DNA of 24,631 nucleotides from Taibaiella helvus_B (GTDB taxonomy: Bacteria; Bacteroidota; Bacteroidia; Chitinophagales; Chitinophagaceae): the NCBI GenBank assembly GCA_040392805.1, contig JBEBVI010000015.1, positions 1 through 24,631 on the forward strand, in the 5' to 3' direction. Of this stretch, positions 8,436-16,632 are shown one piece after another. The notes under the pieces are model-generated. The model did no database searches. It saw only the letters and a list, made by a program, of their open reading frames with translations, and was not told where the DNA came from. The translations under genes and the position numbers were made by a program. Positions within the stretch are counted from its first letter, which is position 1. Each line of letters begins with the position of its first letter.

Positions 8436-10430
8436 ATGTACTTTCTTTCTCATTTTTATAAAACTATAGCTGTGCTTCCTTCCGGGACCAGGAGCTGTTT
8501 TCTTATCCTTTGGTTGTGCGGATCAGGGCTTAAGGTAACAGCCCAGGAACCGGTAAACAGGCAATTTTCTTCTGAACGGATCAGTAAAGAAGACAGCGCT
8601 TATGTGATGAAATTAATCGGGAAATCGCAGGATTTTGAATTTAAAAACATGAACACTGCCCTGGCCATGTTGGACACGGCCTTATCTTTAAGTAAAGCCT
8701 TTAATTTTAGCTATGGCACAGGCAATGCTTATATTGCCCATGCTGTATATGCTATAACAAAAGGCGACTATATACAGGCAGACTCCCTTTTAACCAGAGC
8801 TTATCCTTATTGTTATTTTGCTTCGAGGGCATTACATACCAACCGGTTGCTGGCGCTTTGGTACGACAACGCCGGCTCCCTGGCCGCCTACCAGGGCAAT
8901 TATCGAAAAGCAATTGCCATGGAATACCATACCTTAAAATTGCTGGATGAATTTCCGGCAGACTCTTCTATCATTGGATTGAGGATCAATGCTTATAATT
9001 CTATTGGCTCCATGCTGCACTATGTAAACCGCATGGATAAAGCGATCTATTACCTGGAACGCGCCATAGCCCTGGGGGAAAAACATGGCCTCAAAGTAGA
9101 ACTGGACCAGGTTTATGTTAATCTTGGCGGAACTTATGCCACTATGGAACAGTGGGATCAGGCACATAAATATTATAAACAGGCCATACAGCAGAGCCTT
9201 CTTCATGACAATACTTTTGTGCTCCAGGTAGCTTACCTGTCCCTGGGGAGACTCTATAAGCAACAAGGGAATTATGACTCCGCAATCACCTTTATGCAAA
9301 AGGCTATGCTCGTTTCGGATAAAACCAATCCCTATATGTCCAAAATAACACCTTATATCAACCTTGGATGGATCTATTTTTCCAAGAATGAATTTAAGCG
9401 GGCAGCACAATATGCAAAAATGGCTTTGCAACTGGCGGAAGAGTATAAGGCGCCTCAAAATATTGTCTATGCCCATGGTTTGCTGGCAGACATATATGGC
9501 CGGACACATCAGTGGCAGGATGCTTACCAACATCAGTTTGCGTACACCCAATTCAAAGACAGCCTGGACGAAACTGATAAAGCTACAGACATTAATCAAA
9601 TGGAAATTAAATTCCGTGTAGCAGAGAAAGACAAGCAATTGGCAGAGCAGCAACTGTCCTTAAACAGGCAAAAGAGCGCGCTCCGGGAAAAAAACTTCTG
9701 GATCGGCGGGATCTCTGTCGGCGTCCTGTTCTTAACCATATTATTTATCGTCCTGTTCCTCAACTACAGAAACAAGAAGCAATTACAACTGAGAAACATG
9801 GAGATCAACAGGCTTAAGGCCATGATGGAGGGTGAAGAAAGGGAACGCACCCGGATTGCCACTGAGCTTCATGACGGCATATCCTCTCAGCTCCTGGCCG
9901 TAAAATTAAGCCTGAGTACAACCCTGGGGAATGCGAAAGGCCCCTTAACAGCAGAAGATTTTCAGGTGAGCATGGAATACCTTGATGAAGCCATGCAGGA
10001 TCTACGGCATACGGCACAAAACCTCATCCCGGGTAACGGTATGAAGCGGGGGCTGAAAGATATGATCGCACAATTCTGCCACAAAATGGATACCCTGGGC
10101 GACACAGAAGTCATCTTCCAGTCCTATGGGCAATGGGAGCCGGGAGATCCTATCCAGAAACTATCTATATACCGTATTGTTCAGGAATTGGTTCAGAATT
10201 CCCTGAAGCATGCACAGGCTCATTATATATTGGTTCAACTCAACTGCGAAACGGACTTTATAGGCATCACCGTACAGGATGACGGAAAAGGTTTTGATAT
10301 ACATGCACCACATAAAGGGCAAGGCCTTGCCAATCTCAGGAAAAGGGTAACTGCTTTTAACGGATCCCTGGAAATAACCAGTAGCCATACCGGCACAACA
10401 GTGTATATCGAATTAAAATACCCGAAGTAA
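8436..10430 (+). CDS. TPR-containing sensor histidine kinase (HisKA_3/NarL class)
   Basis: The protein has 664 residues. It has an N-terminal signal sequence (cleavage near TAQEP, about 37), a periplasmic array of TPR-type helical repeats (about 50-370, for example AYLSLGRLYKQQGNYDSAITF), a coiled linker, and one transmembrane helix (about 421-443). The dimerisation/phosphoacceptor motif RIATELHDGISSQLLAV places the histidine at 479. The ATPase domain has an N-box ELVQNSLKHA (Asn588), DDGKGFD (about 615-621) and GQGLANLRKRV. It should autophosphorylate on His479 and pass phosphate to a LuxR-type response regulator. None is adjacent; the nearest is at 13872-14534, next to a paralogous kinase of the same layout. 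The TPR domain probably senses a periplasmic ligand or partner. Confidence 0.92.
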   Translation: MYFLSHFYKTIAVLPSGTRSCFLILWLCGSGLKVTAQEPVNRQFSSERISKEDSAYVMKLIGKSQDFEFKNMNTALAMLDTALSLSKAFNFSYGTGNAYIAHAVYAITKGDYIQADSLLTRAYPYCYFASRALHTNRLLALWYDNAGSLAAYQGNYRKAIAMEYHTLKLLDEFPADSSIIGLRINAYNSIGSMLHYVNRMDKAIYYLERAIALGEKHGLKVELDQVYVNLGGTYATMEQWDQAHKYYKQAIQQSLLHDNTFVLQVAYLSLGRLYKQQGNYDSAITFMQKAMLVSDKTNPYMSKITPYINLGWIYFSKNEFKRAAQYAKMALQLAEEYKAPQNIVYAHGLLADIYGRTHQWQDAYQHQFAYTQFKDSLDETDKATDINQMEIKFRVAEKDKQLAEQQLSLNRQKSALREKNFWIGGISVGVLFLTILFIVLFLNYRNKKQLQLRNMEINRLKAMMEGEERERTRIATELHDGISSQLLAVKLSLSTTLGNAKGPLTAEDFQVSMEYLDEAMQDLRHTAQNLIPGNGMKRGLKDMIAQFCHKMDTLGDTEVIFQSYGQWEPGDPIQKLSIYRIVQELVQNSLKHAQAHYILVQLNCETDFIGITVQDDGKGFDIHAPHKGQGLANLRKRVTAFNGSLEITSSHTGTTVYIELKYPK

Positions 10431-10483
10431 GTAAATAGCCTGCCTTTATTTAAATCATCCTTTAAGCTTCCTTCGGCCTTCCG

Positions 10484-10501
10484 TTTGGGCGGGAGCCCAA
10501 A
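10484..10501 (+). terminator. Hairpin after sensor kinase gene (weak terminator candidate)
   Basis: TTTGGGC, loop GGGA, GCCCAAA is a perfect 7-bp stem about 54 bp after the kinase stop. Only a loose T-rich stretch (CATTTTATT) follows a few bases later, so termination is uncertain. Confidence 0.35.
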
Positions 10502-10506
10502 GACTC

Positions 10507-10558
10507 CATTTTATTAGGAGTTCGTAGAGATTGTTGCGCTTAACTCTGGCGAACAGTG
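10507..10558. repeat. Dyad repeat, copy A, at the 5' edge of the rhomboid pseudogene
   Basis: The segment contains TTATTA, GTTCGTAGAG, a short centre, CTTAACTC and GAACAGTG. The same string of blocks occurs at 13766-13815, with GTTCGGAGAG and CTTAACTC then GAACAGTG. The arms GTTCG..AG and CT..CGAAC can pair. The copy ends about five bases before the recognisable rhomboid coding sequence starts. Confidence 0.5.
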
Positions 10559-10562
10559 AGTT

Positions 10563-10808
10563 GGAGCTTCGGGAGCAATTTCTGATTTATATGGTGCAGT
10601 ACTTGGTGTACTTCTCACAAACGCATATCACAAAGACAGTAAAAGAGTAGTGTTAACTATGATTGGTGTTTATGTCGCAATTAACTTATTTTGAGGATTG
10701 ACAGGCGGTATTGACAATGCAGCTCATATCGGGGAACTTTTGAGTGGAGCAATACCTGGAATTATATTATACAAACTTGACAACAAAGAAACAGAACAGA
10801 CTGAATAG
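10563..10808 (+). pseudogene. Rhomboid-family intramembrane serine protease, 3' remnant
   Basis: In one frame from 10563 the sequence reads GASGAISDLYGAVLGV, then a hydrophobic stretch VLTMIGVYVAINLF, an in-frame TGA at 10692-10694, then GLTGGIDNAAHIGELLSG and a hydrophobic tail to a TAG at 10806. GxSG with the catalytic Ser, and the GGIDNAAHIG motif with the catalytic His, are rhomboid hallmarks, in the right order and spacing. The N-terminal half of the protease is missing: upstream there is a stop and the dyad repeat at 10507-10558. With a nonsense codon and no start it cannot make an intact enzyme. Family identity is strong from motifs; substrate is unknown. Confidence 0.8.
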
Positions 10809-10880
10809 AGCGAAGGGGCAGCAAGGGTTTGGCGTCAGGCAGCAAACGGGCACCGTAACAAAAATACCGTCTATTGGGTA

Positions 10881-10911
10881 TTGACACTTTGTAGTATAGT
10901 TTTTTACTTTG
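10881..10911 (+). promoter_or_regulatory. Possible promoter for the lipoprotein pair
   Basis: TTGACA at 10881 and TACTTTG at 10905-10911 are spaced roughly as the -33 TTG and -7 TAnnTTTG elements of Bacteroidota sigma factors, and lie about 90 bp before the ATG at 11000. The -7 box is one base short of the consensus, so this is tentative. Confidence 0.3.
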
Positions 10912-10999
10912 TACCATCAAAGGTAGAGACCTGAACCCACTCCAAAAAACGAGGCGAAACCGAAAAGCCAAACGAGTAGGAACTTAAAACTAAAAAACA

Positions 11000-11773
11000 A
11001 TGAACTTCAGGAATTTTATAACTGTAGCATTAGGTATTGCTCTTTTCACAGGTGTTGTTTCTTGTAAAAAGGAGAACAACTCATCTTCTAATCTACCGAC
11101 CGGGTTAGGCGGAAATTCGTTCAATTTTATTTATACGGCTGCACAGACAGGCTCGCCATACATCAATGACCAAGAGGCTATCTTTAGTTTTTCCGGTAGC
11201 GGGGCAATGTCACTGGATGATGACCCTGCAGCTTCGGACGGTTATGAACTTACAGTTGCCTCTTTTTCGAAACAGGGTAATGAATACATCTGGGAGGGTT
11301 CAAACGGTTACAAATACGCCTTGTCGTTGCTTAGTGACGGTTCTATAAATGAAATCAATGTCTTCAGTCTTTCAGGGAACACCTTTTTGGGTCAGTTCGT
11401 TCCCGTGGACAGCAGTAACCCTTCAAACCCGGCAGACACGCTCCTTGCTCACTATACGGGAAAATACACAGTCACATCGCTGGTGCCGGGATATAGTCCG
11501 CATCAACGAATGACTATTATCATTGACCAATACGGCAACATTGACTTTGACACAAATATCCAGTTAAACGTTGCCGACATTTATGCACATTACTTAGGCG
11601 GAAGCTCGGGAAGTAACCATTTTCATACAACGGAATATAATATCAGCGGAGAAAAACCTGCAATAGATTTGCATTATGGAGAAACGTATCCGGGAGAGCT
11701 AAACAAAATTGTTTATAAGCCCAAGGGGGATATGAGTGGCAATGTAATAGCCGTAAATGTAGAAAAACAGTAA
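11000..11773 (+). CDS. Hypothetical lipoprotein
   Basis: The protein has 257 residues. Its signal peptide ends in the lipobox VVSC followed by KKENN, the usual look of Bacteroidota outer-membrane lipoproteins, so Cys should be lipidated. After a Ser/Asn-rich linker the mature part seems all-beta, with alternating polar and hydrophobic residues (for example EYIWEGSNGYKYALSLLSDG and RMTIIIDQYGNIDFDT). I do not recognise a family. A short gap (25 bp) separates it from a second lipoprotein, so the two are probably one transcript. The leader is A-rich (AAACTAAAAAACA before ATG), typical of the phylum. The function may be envelope binding; nothing more specific can be said. Confidence 0.82.
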   Translation: MNFRNFITVALGIALFTGVVSCKKENNSSSNLPTGLGGNSFNFIYTAAQTGSPYINDQEAIFSFSGSGAMSLDDDPAASDGYELTVASFSKQGNEYIWEGSNGYKYALSLLSDGSINEINVFSLSGNTFLGQFVPVDSSNPSNPADTLLAHYTGKYTVTSLVPGYSPHQRMTIIIDQYGNIDFDTNIQLNVADIYAHYLGGSSGSNHFHTTEYNISGEKPAIDLHYGETYPGELNKIVYKPKGDMSGNVIAVNVEKQ

Positions 11774-11798
11774 TAAACAAAAAATAAAAACAGAAACA

Positions 11799-12338
11799 AT
11801 GCAAAAAGCACTCTTCGCGGGTTTGGTACTGGCAATGTTCAGTCTCGTCCTTTCATCCTGCAAAAAAGAAGATAACAACAACGGAAATAATCACAACAAC
11901 AGTGATTATTATTTCACTGTCAAAATTGACAGTGAGCGCTTTTCGGCAGATATGAGCAATCCCGATATTTACGGAGTGTCTAAGTCCAATGCGTCTTCAC
12001 TGGCGGTAGTTGCTGTGAAAAATCTTGCAAATCCGGGAGAAGGACAGTTTCAACTTAATTTGGGTAACACTTACACAGGTCCGGGTACTTATAATTTAGG
12101 GGAAAGTTCCGATGCCAACAATTTTGCCAGCTATACCGTTACCGAGAACTTCCTTCCAACCATTTGGGAAGCACGTGATGATGACGGAAACGGCTCATCA
12201 GGCAAGCTTACTGTTACCTCCGATGCCAACGGAATAGTAGAAGGCACGTTTCAGTTTGCCGGGATACGGACTTCCGGCTCTATAAATCCAGGCCTCAGGC
12301 ATTTTACAGAAGGCAAATTCAAACTAAAAATAAACTGA
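11799..12338 (+). CDS. Lipoprotein resembling the DUF6252 family
   Basis: The protein has 179 residues. The signal ends in LSSC then KKEDNNNGNN, a lipobox followed by a low-complexity Asn/His linker. The mature domain begins YYFTVKIDSERFSA, has a GTYNLGE element after a QFQLNLGN strand, then GKLTVTSDANGIVEGTFQF and ends HFTEGKFKLKIN. This order of a variable ligand-facing N-terminal strand, the GTYNL motif, the GTF strand and a terminal GKF strand is typical of the small beta-rich DUF6252 lipoproteins, recalled from the family and not searched. It sits 25 bp after the upstream lipoprotein and is followed by a good terminator, so it closes a two-gene operon. Confidence 0.85.
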   Translation: MQKALFAGLVLAMFSLVLSSCKKEDNNNGNNHNNSDYYFTVKIDSERFSADMSNPDIYGVSKSNASSLAVVAVKNLANPGEGQFQLNLGNTYTGPGTYNLGESSDANNFASYTVTENFLPTIWEARDDDGNGSSGKLTVTSDANGIVEGTFQFAGIRTSGSINPGLRHFTEGKFKLKIN

Positions 12339-12351
12339 CATTTGGTTGTAG

Positions 12352-12381
12352 AGAGCGGCTTTTATAGTCGCTCTTTTTTTA
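12352..12381 (+). terminator. Rho-independent terminator of the lipoprotein operon
   Basis: AGAGCGGCT, loop TTTAT, AGTCGCTCT gives a 9-bp stem with one G-T pair, followed directly by a run of seven or more T. It starts 13 bp after the stop at 12338. Confidence 0.88.
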
Positions 12382-13216
12382 TCGCTTAGTCTCAAAACAG
12401 GTATGTTTTCCTCAAACTAAACCATCGGGGGTGGGCCGGCCACAGCTTGAACATGTGCAAGGCAAAAAAAAACAATAGCGTCCCTGTAGTAAGGTTATCA
12501 ATGGAGAAAGGAAAAGGTATCATGATGGTCATTGGCATATGAAAGGGATCGGGCGCCAGCATAGGTAAAAATGTGTAAAGCTTCGATTTCCTGTTTACGC
12601 ATCCTCTTTACTCGTTCCCGTCATGCTGAAAGCATCCCTAAGCACTTATAATACCTTCCGGCCATGACAGTTGGTGCTGTGGTTTTCTTTAAAATATTGT
12701 ACATCTTTACCCTGTGAGATATTTACCACGTTAGATGTTTACTATCTTACAGAGTGAATGCAGCATGAAATATAATTATTTTGCTGATTGACCAAAAGTG
12801 TAACTACAAATAAAGGCAATAAAAAAGGTCGTTAAGGCTATTATTTTTCTCAATTTTTCGTGTTGTGATATACTTGCACACAGTAGTGTATAATTTAATT
12901 TAACTAACAATGCGATTCGTCAGATATGCCTGGCAAGATAAGACCTTTACCAGTTATTGAGAAGCTGGATTCGTAGTGGCGTTGTGCTACGTGAAAGCAC
13001 GTGAATCAGTGCTCGGCGGCTATCAGGGTTTAAGGCAACAACGGTAAGACCAGGCTAAACCGGGTAGCAGAAGGCACAGACGGAACGCGCCAGCAATAAG
13101 GATACCTCCGGCTATCAGGAATAAAATAGTAGTACTGAAATTATAATTTTAGCAGACCATAGATAAAATAACTACCCACAGACTTGATTCTGATATTTCA
13201 AAAAGGTAAGTTTGGA
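12382..13216. other. Intergenic region without a convincing gene
   Basis: About 830 bp with no conserved protein. A 56-codon minus-strand ORF (ATG at 12562, stop at 12392-12394) has a hydrophobic stretch (TTGTLLFFFALHMFKLW) but no neighbour or leader that supports it. The region also holds one palindromic repeat copy (12987-13007) and a GCCAGCAATAAG segment at 13090-13101 related to segments near 13824, 19805 and 19850. Confidence 0.35.
12987..13007. repeat. Palindromic repeat, copy 2 of 4
   Basis: CTACGTGAAAG then CACGTGAATC matches the copy at 22569-22589 in 15 of 21 positions, and most differences are C/T or G/A changes, as expected of a diverged repeat. The core CGTG/CACG is self-complementary. 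Confidence 0.45.
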
Positions 13217-13253
13217 TTTGCAAAAGGGGTGGAAAAGTGACCCCTTAAGCAAA
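13217..13253 (+). promoter_or_regulatory. Extended inverted repeat (candidate AbiEi operator)
   Basis: TTTGCAAAAGGGGT (13217-13230) and ACCCCTTAAGCAAA (13240-13253) are inverted copies matching at 12 of 14 positions, with AAGGGGT/ACCCCTT perfect. The site ends 13 bp before the antitoxin pseudogene start. AbiEi antitoxins are known to bind inverted repeats in their own promoter; that this is such a site is inferred from position and shape. Confidence 0.55.
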
Positions 13254-13266
13254 CGTAAACTAAAAT

Positions 13267-13748
13267 ATGCCGGATCAGTATAAATATTTAGAAGCATTTA
13301 TTGATGATCAACGTGCCAATGGTAAGTATAGTTTTACCATTGAAGATTTGCGTGCGCATATCCATACTTCTGCTAACGCACTTAATAAATCCTTGTAAAG
13401 ACTTAAAAACCAGGAATCGGTAGTAATGTTCGCAGAGGATTTTATGTAATTGTCCCGCCCGGGGCATTGCTTTACGACCCGTCGAAAAAGATAAGGTGCG
13501 TATTCATTTTTACATCAGAAAATCATGGAATAAAAACAGGTTATAAAGAAGAAGGTAGATACCGGGTATATCTATATTTCTTCCCCGGAACTGACAGCAT
13601 TGGACCTAGTCAACTACTACAATGAAGTGGGGGATTTAATAGGGTAGCCACTGTAATAGAAGAATTAAAAGAAGTAATAGAGGCCGATAAGTTAGTGGAA
13701 GCAGCGAGACAACTGTTGAAACTAAAAATTTCGTGGGGTGGGATGTAA
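13267..13748 (+). pseudogene. AbiEi-family type IV antitoxin, degraded
   Basis: The start reads MPDQYKYLEAF..ANGKYSFTIEDLRA, then the ANALNKSL part of a winged helix, then a TAA at 13396 where Gln is expected before RLKN. In another frame the next segment is VRRGFYVIVPPGALLYDP. After an internal deletion come fragments RIHFYIRKSW and KKVDTGYIYISSPELTALDLV, and after one more frameshift RVATVIEELKEVIEADKLVEAARQ. This order matches AbiEi antitoxins of Bacteroidota: N-terminal DNA-binding wing, then the central ..SPELTALDLV.. and RVATVLEEL segments. At least one stop, several frameshifts, loss of the middle and C-terminal end make it nonfunctional. No partner nucleotidyltransferase toxin (AbiEii) follows. 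Confidence 0.82.
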
Positions 13749-13765
13749 TAATTTGAGTCGGAGAT

Positions 13766-13816
13766 TCAACTTATTATTTGTTCGGAGAGCGCTTTACTTA
13801 ACTCCGAACAGTGGGG
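13766..13816. repeat. Dyad repeat, copy B, just 3' of the AbiEi pseudogene
   Basis: TGTTCGGAG (13779-13787) and CTCCGAACA (13802-13810) form a perfect 9-bp inverted repeat. Together with the TTATTA before it and the GAACAGTG end it aligns with the copy at 10507-10558. It is followed by GCCAGTAATAAG (13825 on), which is shared with other intergenic spots in the window. Confidence 0.55.
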
Positions 13817-13871
13817 GTAAGCCCGCCAGTAATAAGTTTTTATTTTTTGCTGACGCGAGCCGGGGAATTCT

Positions 13872-14534
13872 TTACTTGCTTTTGCCTATGCCCAGATTCA
13901 GAGCAGCTTTGACCAAGCCAACGGTGTTTTTGACATTTAATTTTTGTAAGATATTGTAGCGATGGTTTTCGATAGTACGCAGGCTCAGGCATAGTTGTTC
14001 GGCTATCTGGTGGTTATCCATTTCCAAAAGCACCAACTCCAGCACTTCTTTTTCCCGGCTGCTGAGTTTAGGTGCGAGTTTTTGCATTTTCTTTTCGGCC
14101 ACAATTGAGGCATGGTAAAATTCATCCCTGATGGAAGGATCAATATATAATGTCCCTTTGTGCGCAGCATGGATAGCTTCGGTTAAGAGTTGCCGGTTAG
14201 TACCGGCTTTCAGTATATATCCCTTACAACCAATTTTAATCATATCCCGAATAACATCGTGGAAGGATAGGCCACTTAGAACCAGAATTTTCAATTCGGG
14301 ATATGCCTTAATTAATTTTCTGGCCAGCTCGGTACCCGTACTATCCGGTAATTCAATATCAAGTAATAATACATCCGGATAATTTTTGTCAATGCTGCTA
14401 AGCACATCTTCGGCTCGGTTATAGGTCGCTATTATTTCAAATTCGTCTATATTGTTTAACACCAGGGTTAAGCCATCTATGACGAGTGGGTGGTCGTCAA
14501 CAATACTGATCTTTATCGTGGAGCTTTGCGTCAT
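13872..14534 (-). CDS. Response regulator, NarL/FixJ family
   Basis: The protein has 220 residues. The receiver domain (about 6-120) has the acidic pair Asp13/Asp14 in VDDHPLV, the phosphoacceptor Asp59 in LLLDIELPDSTG, Ser87 and Lys109 (YILKAG), all the expected residues. A LuxR-type helix-turn-helix follows (about 152-215): LSSREKEVLELV, HQIAEQLCLSLRTIENHRYNILQKLNVKN. It should be phosphorylated by the sensor kinase encoded just upstream (14703-16631) and bind DNA as a dimer. The gap to the kinase stop is 168 bp, so it is probably transcribed from the kinase promoter, possibly with an internal one. It is also the only candidate partner in the window for the orphan kinase at 8436. Confidence 0.93.
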   Translation of the reverse strand: MTQSSTIKISIVDDHPLVIDGLTLVLNNIDEFEIIATYNRAEDVLSSIDKNYPDVLLLDIELPDSTGTELARKLIKAYPELKILVLSGLSFHDVIRDMIKIGCKGYILKAGTNRQLLTEAIHAAHKGTLYIDPSIRDEFYHASIVAEKKMQKLAPKLSSREKEVLELVLLEMDNHQIAEQLCLSLRTIENHRYNILQKLNVKNTVGLVKAALNLGIGKSK

Positions 14535-14702
14535 CCTATTAGTACATTTTCGTGCTTCCTGAAACTACCAGGCATAAGGAAGAGATCGTAAAAGTAATGA
14601 TTTTCTTATTACAATAAGCCTGTTGTGCTCAATGCAGCCACGAAGATATAAGCCGGCTTTGTTTGCCGGTTGTGCCACCATATATAGAATCGAACGATTC
14701 CT

Positions 14703-16631
14703 CTAAGGATAAAATTCAATATAGGCCGTAGTACCCAGGGAAGCTTGGTTCTTAATATGAAAAACCCCGTTTAATAACTGCGCTCTTTCTTCTATGTTTT
14801 TTAGTCCTAAACCCGGTAATACTTTGCCCTCGGGCTGAGCCGGGAGGCCTTTACCATTGTCCTCTACTGTCAGGCAGAACATACCTTTCATCTCGGTTAA
14901 CTGTACCAGTATTTCTGTGGCCTCAGCATGCTTTAATACATTTTGTAATAACTCCTGTGTCATACGGAACACGCTCAATGCTTTCGCCTGCGGTAATGAA
15001 TCAACATTGCCCAGGACTTCAAATACAACTTCTATTCCTGTATTGTCTTGAGTAGATTGACATAAAACGCCAATCGCTTTGGACAATCCCTGATCTAATA
15101 TAACGGACGGAAGCAGGTTATGTGCTATTTGCCTCAATTCTTTGGCTGTTGCTTCAAGTTGCTTGTTTATCATGGGGAGCTTTTGAATGCTCTGTTCATT
15201 GGGCTGGTCTTCGATAGCCTGTACATGTAATTGAACGCCCAACAGTTGGCTGATGATACTGTCATGTAGCTCTTTTGCTATACGTTTACGTTCTTGTTCC
15301 TCACCTGCTACTCTGGATTGCAGGTTAGTTATTTTTTGTTCTTGCTGTGCATGCCGTAGGCTGGCTTGATGCAATAGTTTTTTATTCCGGTAGTTCCGGT
15401 ACAATAGGAACGATACGCTCAGGAGTAAAAGACATCCCGCAGATGCAGAATACAGAAGAATATTCCTTTCCCGGAGTTGTGCCTCCCGGTTTTTAAGGAG
15501 TAATCTTTTTTCGGCAATCTCCCGGTCTTTCCGTGCTGCAAGATAATTTAACTCCATGTGATGAATGCGATGAATATCCGGTTGTCTATAAGCTGCTTCT
15601 TTCAGTTCATACAATTGCTGCAGATAGAGAAAAGCCTTGTCTATATTGCCTCTTTGCTGATAATATTGAATAGTGTACTGAAGGCTGCCATCCTTCAGGC
15701 TTTGGTATTGCAGACTATCGGCCTTATGTATGTTTTGCAGTAGCTTATCTTCAGCCAGCTGCCATTTTCCTTGTTGTGCATAAATCCTTCCCCAATCCAG
15801 GTCTATCATTATTTGTGTAAAGGGTAGTGCTCCGGGAAGGATATTCTGGATGTCTTTAAGATAAAGTAATGCGGAATCGGTTTGATGCTTATGGAGAAAG
15901 CGTTCGGCTATAACTGCAGCAATACGGCAGGTCAGATCAATACCATCATCATAAGTATGAACGGTCGGGTTTTGTATGGATTTGAAACGAACCATATCGG
16001 CATACGCATCCTGTGCTGTTCTTAATGTACTGTCTTCCCAGCCGAGACCGTCGTAACTATTCGATTTGATCGCTTTGGATAAACCCGTCCAATAGGGCAT
16101 ATTTTGCGTGCTAAAATAGGCAATGGCTTTATTACAAAGATCTATGGCTTTCCTGTAGTCTTTAATGCTATTATATACATTGCTCATAAGGGTATATACG
16201 ACGTTCTGTTTATAAGAAACATGCATTTCATATTTGCCTGTATGATTGCAATAGATATTATCCAGTACTCTTTGATAACTATGGAGGCTTAGCTCATTCT
16301 TTCCGAGATGAACATAACAGTTTCCCATTTCCAATAGAATACCTGCTACCATCTCTTTATTGAATAAGTGTATGTACGGCAATGCCCCGGTACAATACTT
16401 GATCACCTCTTCATAGTGGCCTCTATCTTTTGCTTTGGTCACGTTTTGAATAAAATTGTCAATCGAAACAAATAAGTAGCTATTGGCCAGGTTGATTTTA
16501 TTGTGTTCCGTATCAGGAGTAACAGCAGTAGGATGTTCCGTCCATATTTTTACCTGGGCGGCAGCCTTTGAGGCAGGGTGTAATGATCCTAAGGTAAGTA
16601 ATGCAATAAATATATATATCCGCCAATCCAA
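14703..16631 (-). CDS. TPR-containing sensor histidine kinase, partner of the adjacent response regulator
   Basis: The protein has 642 residues in the same layout as the kinase at 8436: signal peptide (residues 1-26, ending SKAAAQ), TPR-type helices (about 55-350, for example MGNCYVHLGKNELSLHSYQRVL), linker, one membrane helix (about 393-411), RIAKELHDSIISQLLGV with phosphoacceptor His456, N-box ELLQNVLKHA (Asn564), DNGKGL (591-596) and GLGLKNIEER. The start is TTG at 16631: there is a stop upstream, no in-frame ATG before residue 94, and only this start gives an intact signal peptide. It lies upstream of the response regulator and is divergent from a secreted propeller gene, which may be its target. 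Ligand is unknown. Confidence 0.9.
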   Translation of the reverse strand: MDWRIYIFIALLTLGSLHPASKAAAQVKIWTEHPTAVTPDTEHNKINLANSYLFVSIDNFIQNVTKAKDRGHYEEVIKYCTGALPYIHLFNKEMVAGILLEMGNCYVHLGKNELSLHSYQRVLDNIYCNHTGKYEMHVSYKQNVVYTLMSNVYNSIKDYRKAIDLCNKAIAYFSTQNMPYWTGLSKAIKSNSYDGLGWEDSTLRTAQDAYADMVRFKSIQNPTVHTYDDGIDLTCRIAAVIAERFLHKHQTDSALLYLKDIQNILPGALPFTQIMIDLDWGRIYAQQGKWQLAEDKLLQNIHKADSLQYQSLKDGSLQYTIQYYQQRGNIDKAFLYLQQLYELKEAAYRQPDIHRIHHMELNYLAARKDREIAEKRLLLKNREAQLRERNILLYSASAGCLLLLSVSFLLYRNYRNKKLLHQASLRHAQQEQKITNLQSRVAGEEQERKRIAKELHDSIISQLLGVQLHVQAIEDQPNEQSIQKLPMINKQLEATAKELRQIAHNLLPSVILDQGLSKAIGVLCQSTQDNTGIEVVFEVLGNVDSLPQAKALSVFRMTQELLQNVLKHAEATEILVQLTEMKGMFCLTVEDNGKGLPAQPEGKVLPGLGLKNIEERAQLLNGVFHIKNQASLGTTAYIEFYP

Positions 16632-16632
16632 G

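Noticed and set aside
8934..9653. 239-codon minus-strand ORF inside the first sensor kinase
   Set aside because: It is a shadow of a well-supported kinase frame and has no recognisable features.
12392..12562. 56-codon minus-strand ORF with a hydrophobic stretch
   Set aside because: It is plausible as a fragment, but no family, leader or conserved context was seen; noted only in the intergenic entry.
12617..12673. Possible palindromic GTCATGCTGAAAGCATCC / GGCCATGACAG element
   Set aside because: The two halves pair only partly and no second copy in the window supports it as a defined repeat.
14653..14669. Hairpin between the second kinase and the response regulator genes
   Set aside because: CCGGC/GCCGG is only a 5-bp stem without a T-run on the minus strand; too weak to call an attenuator or terminator.
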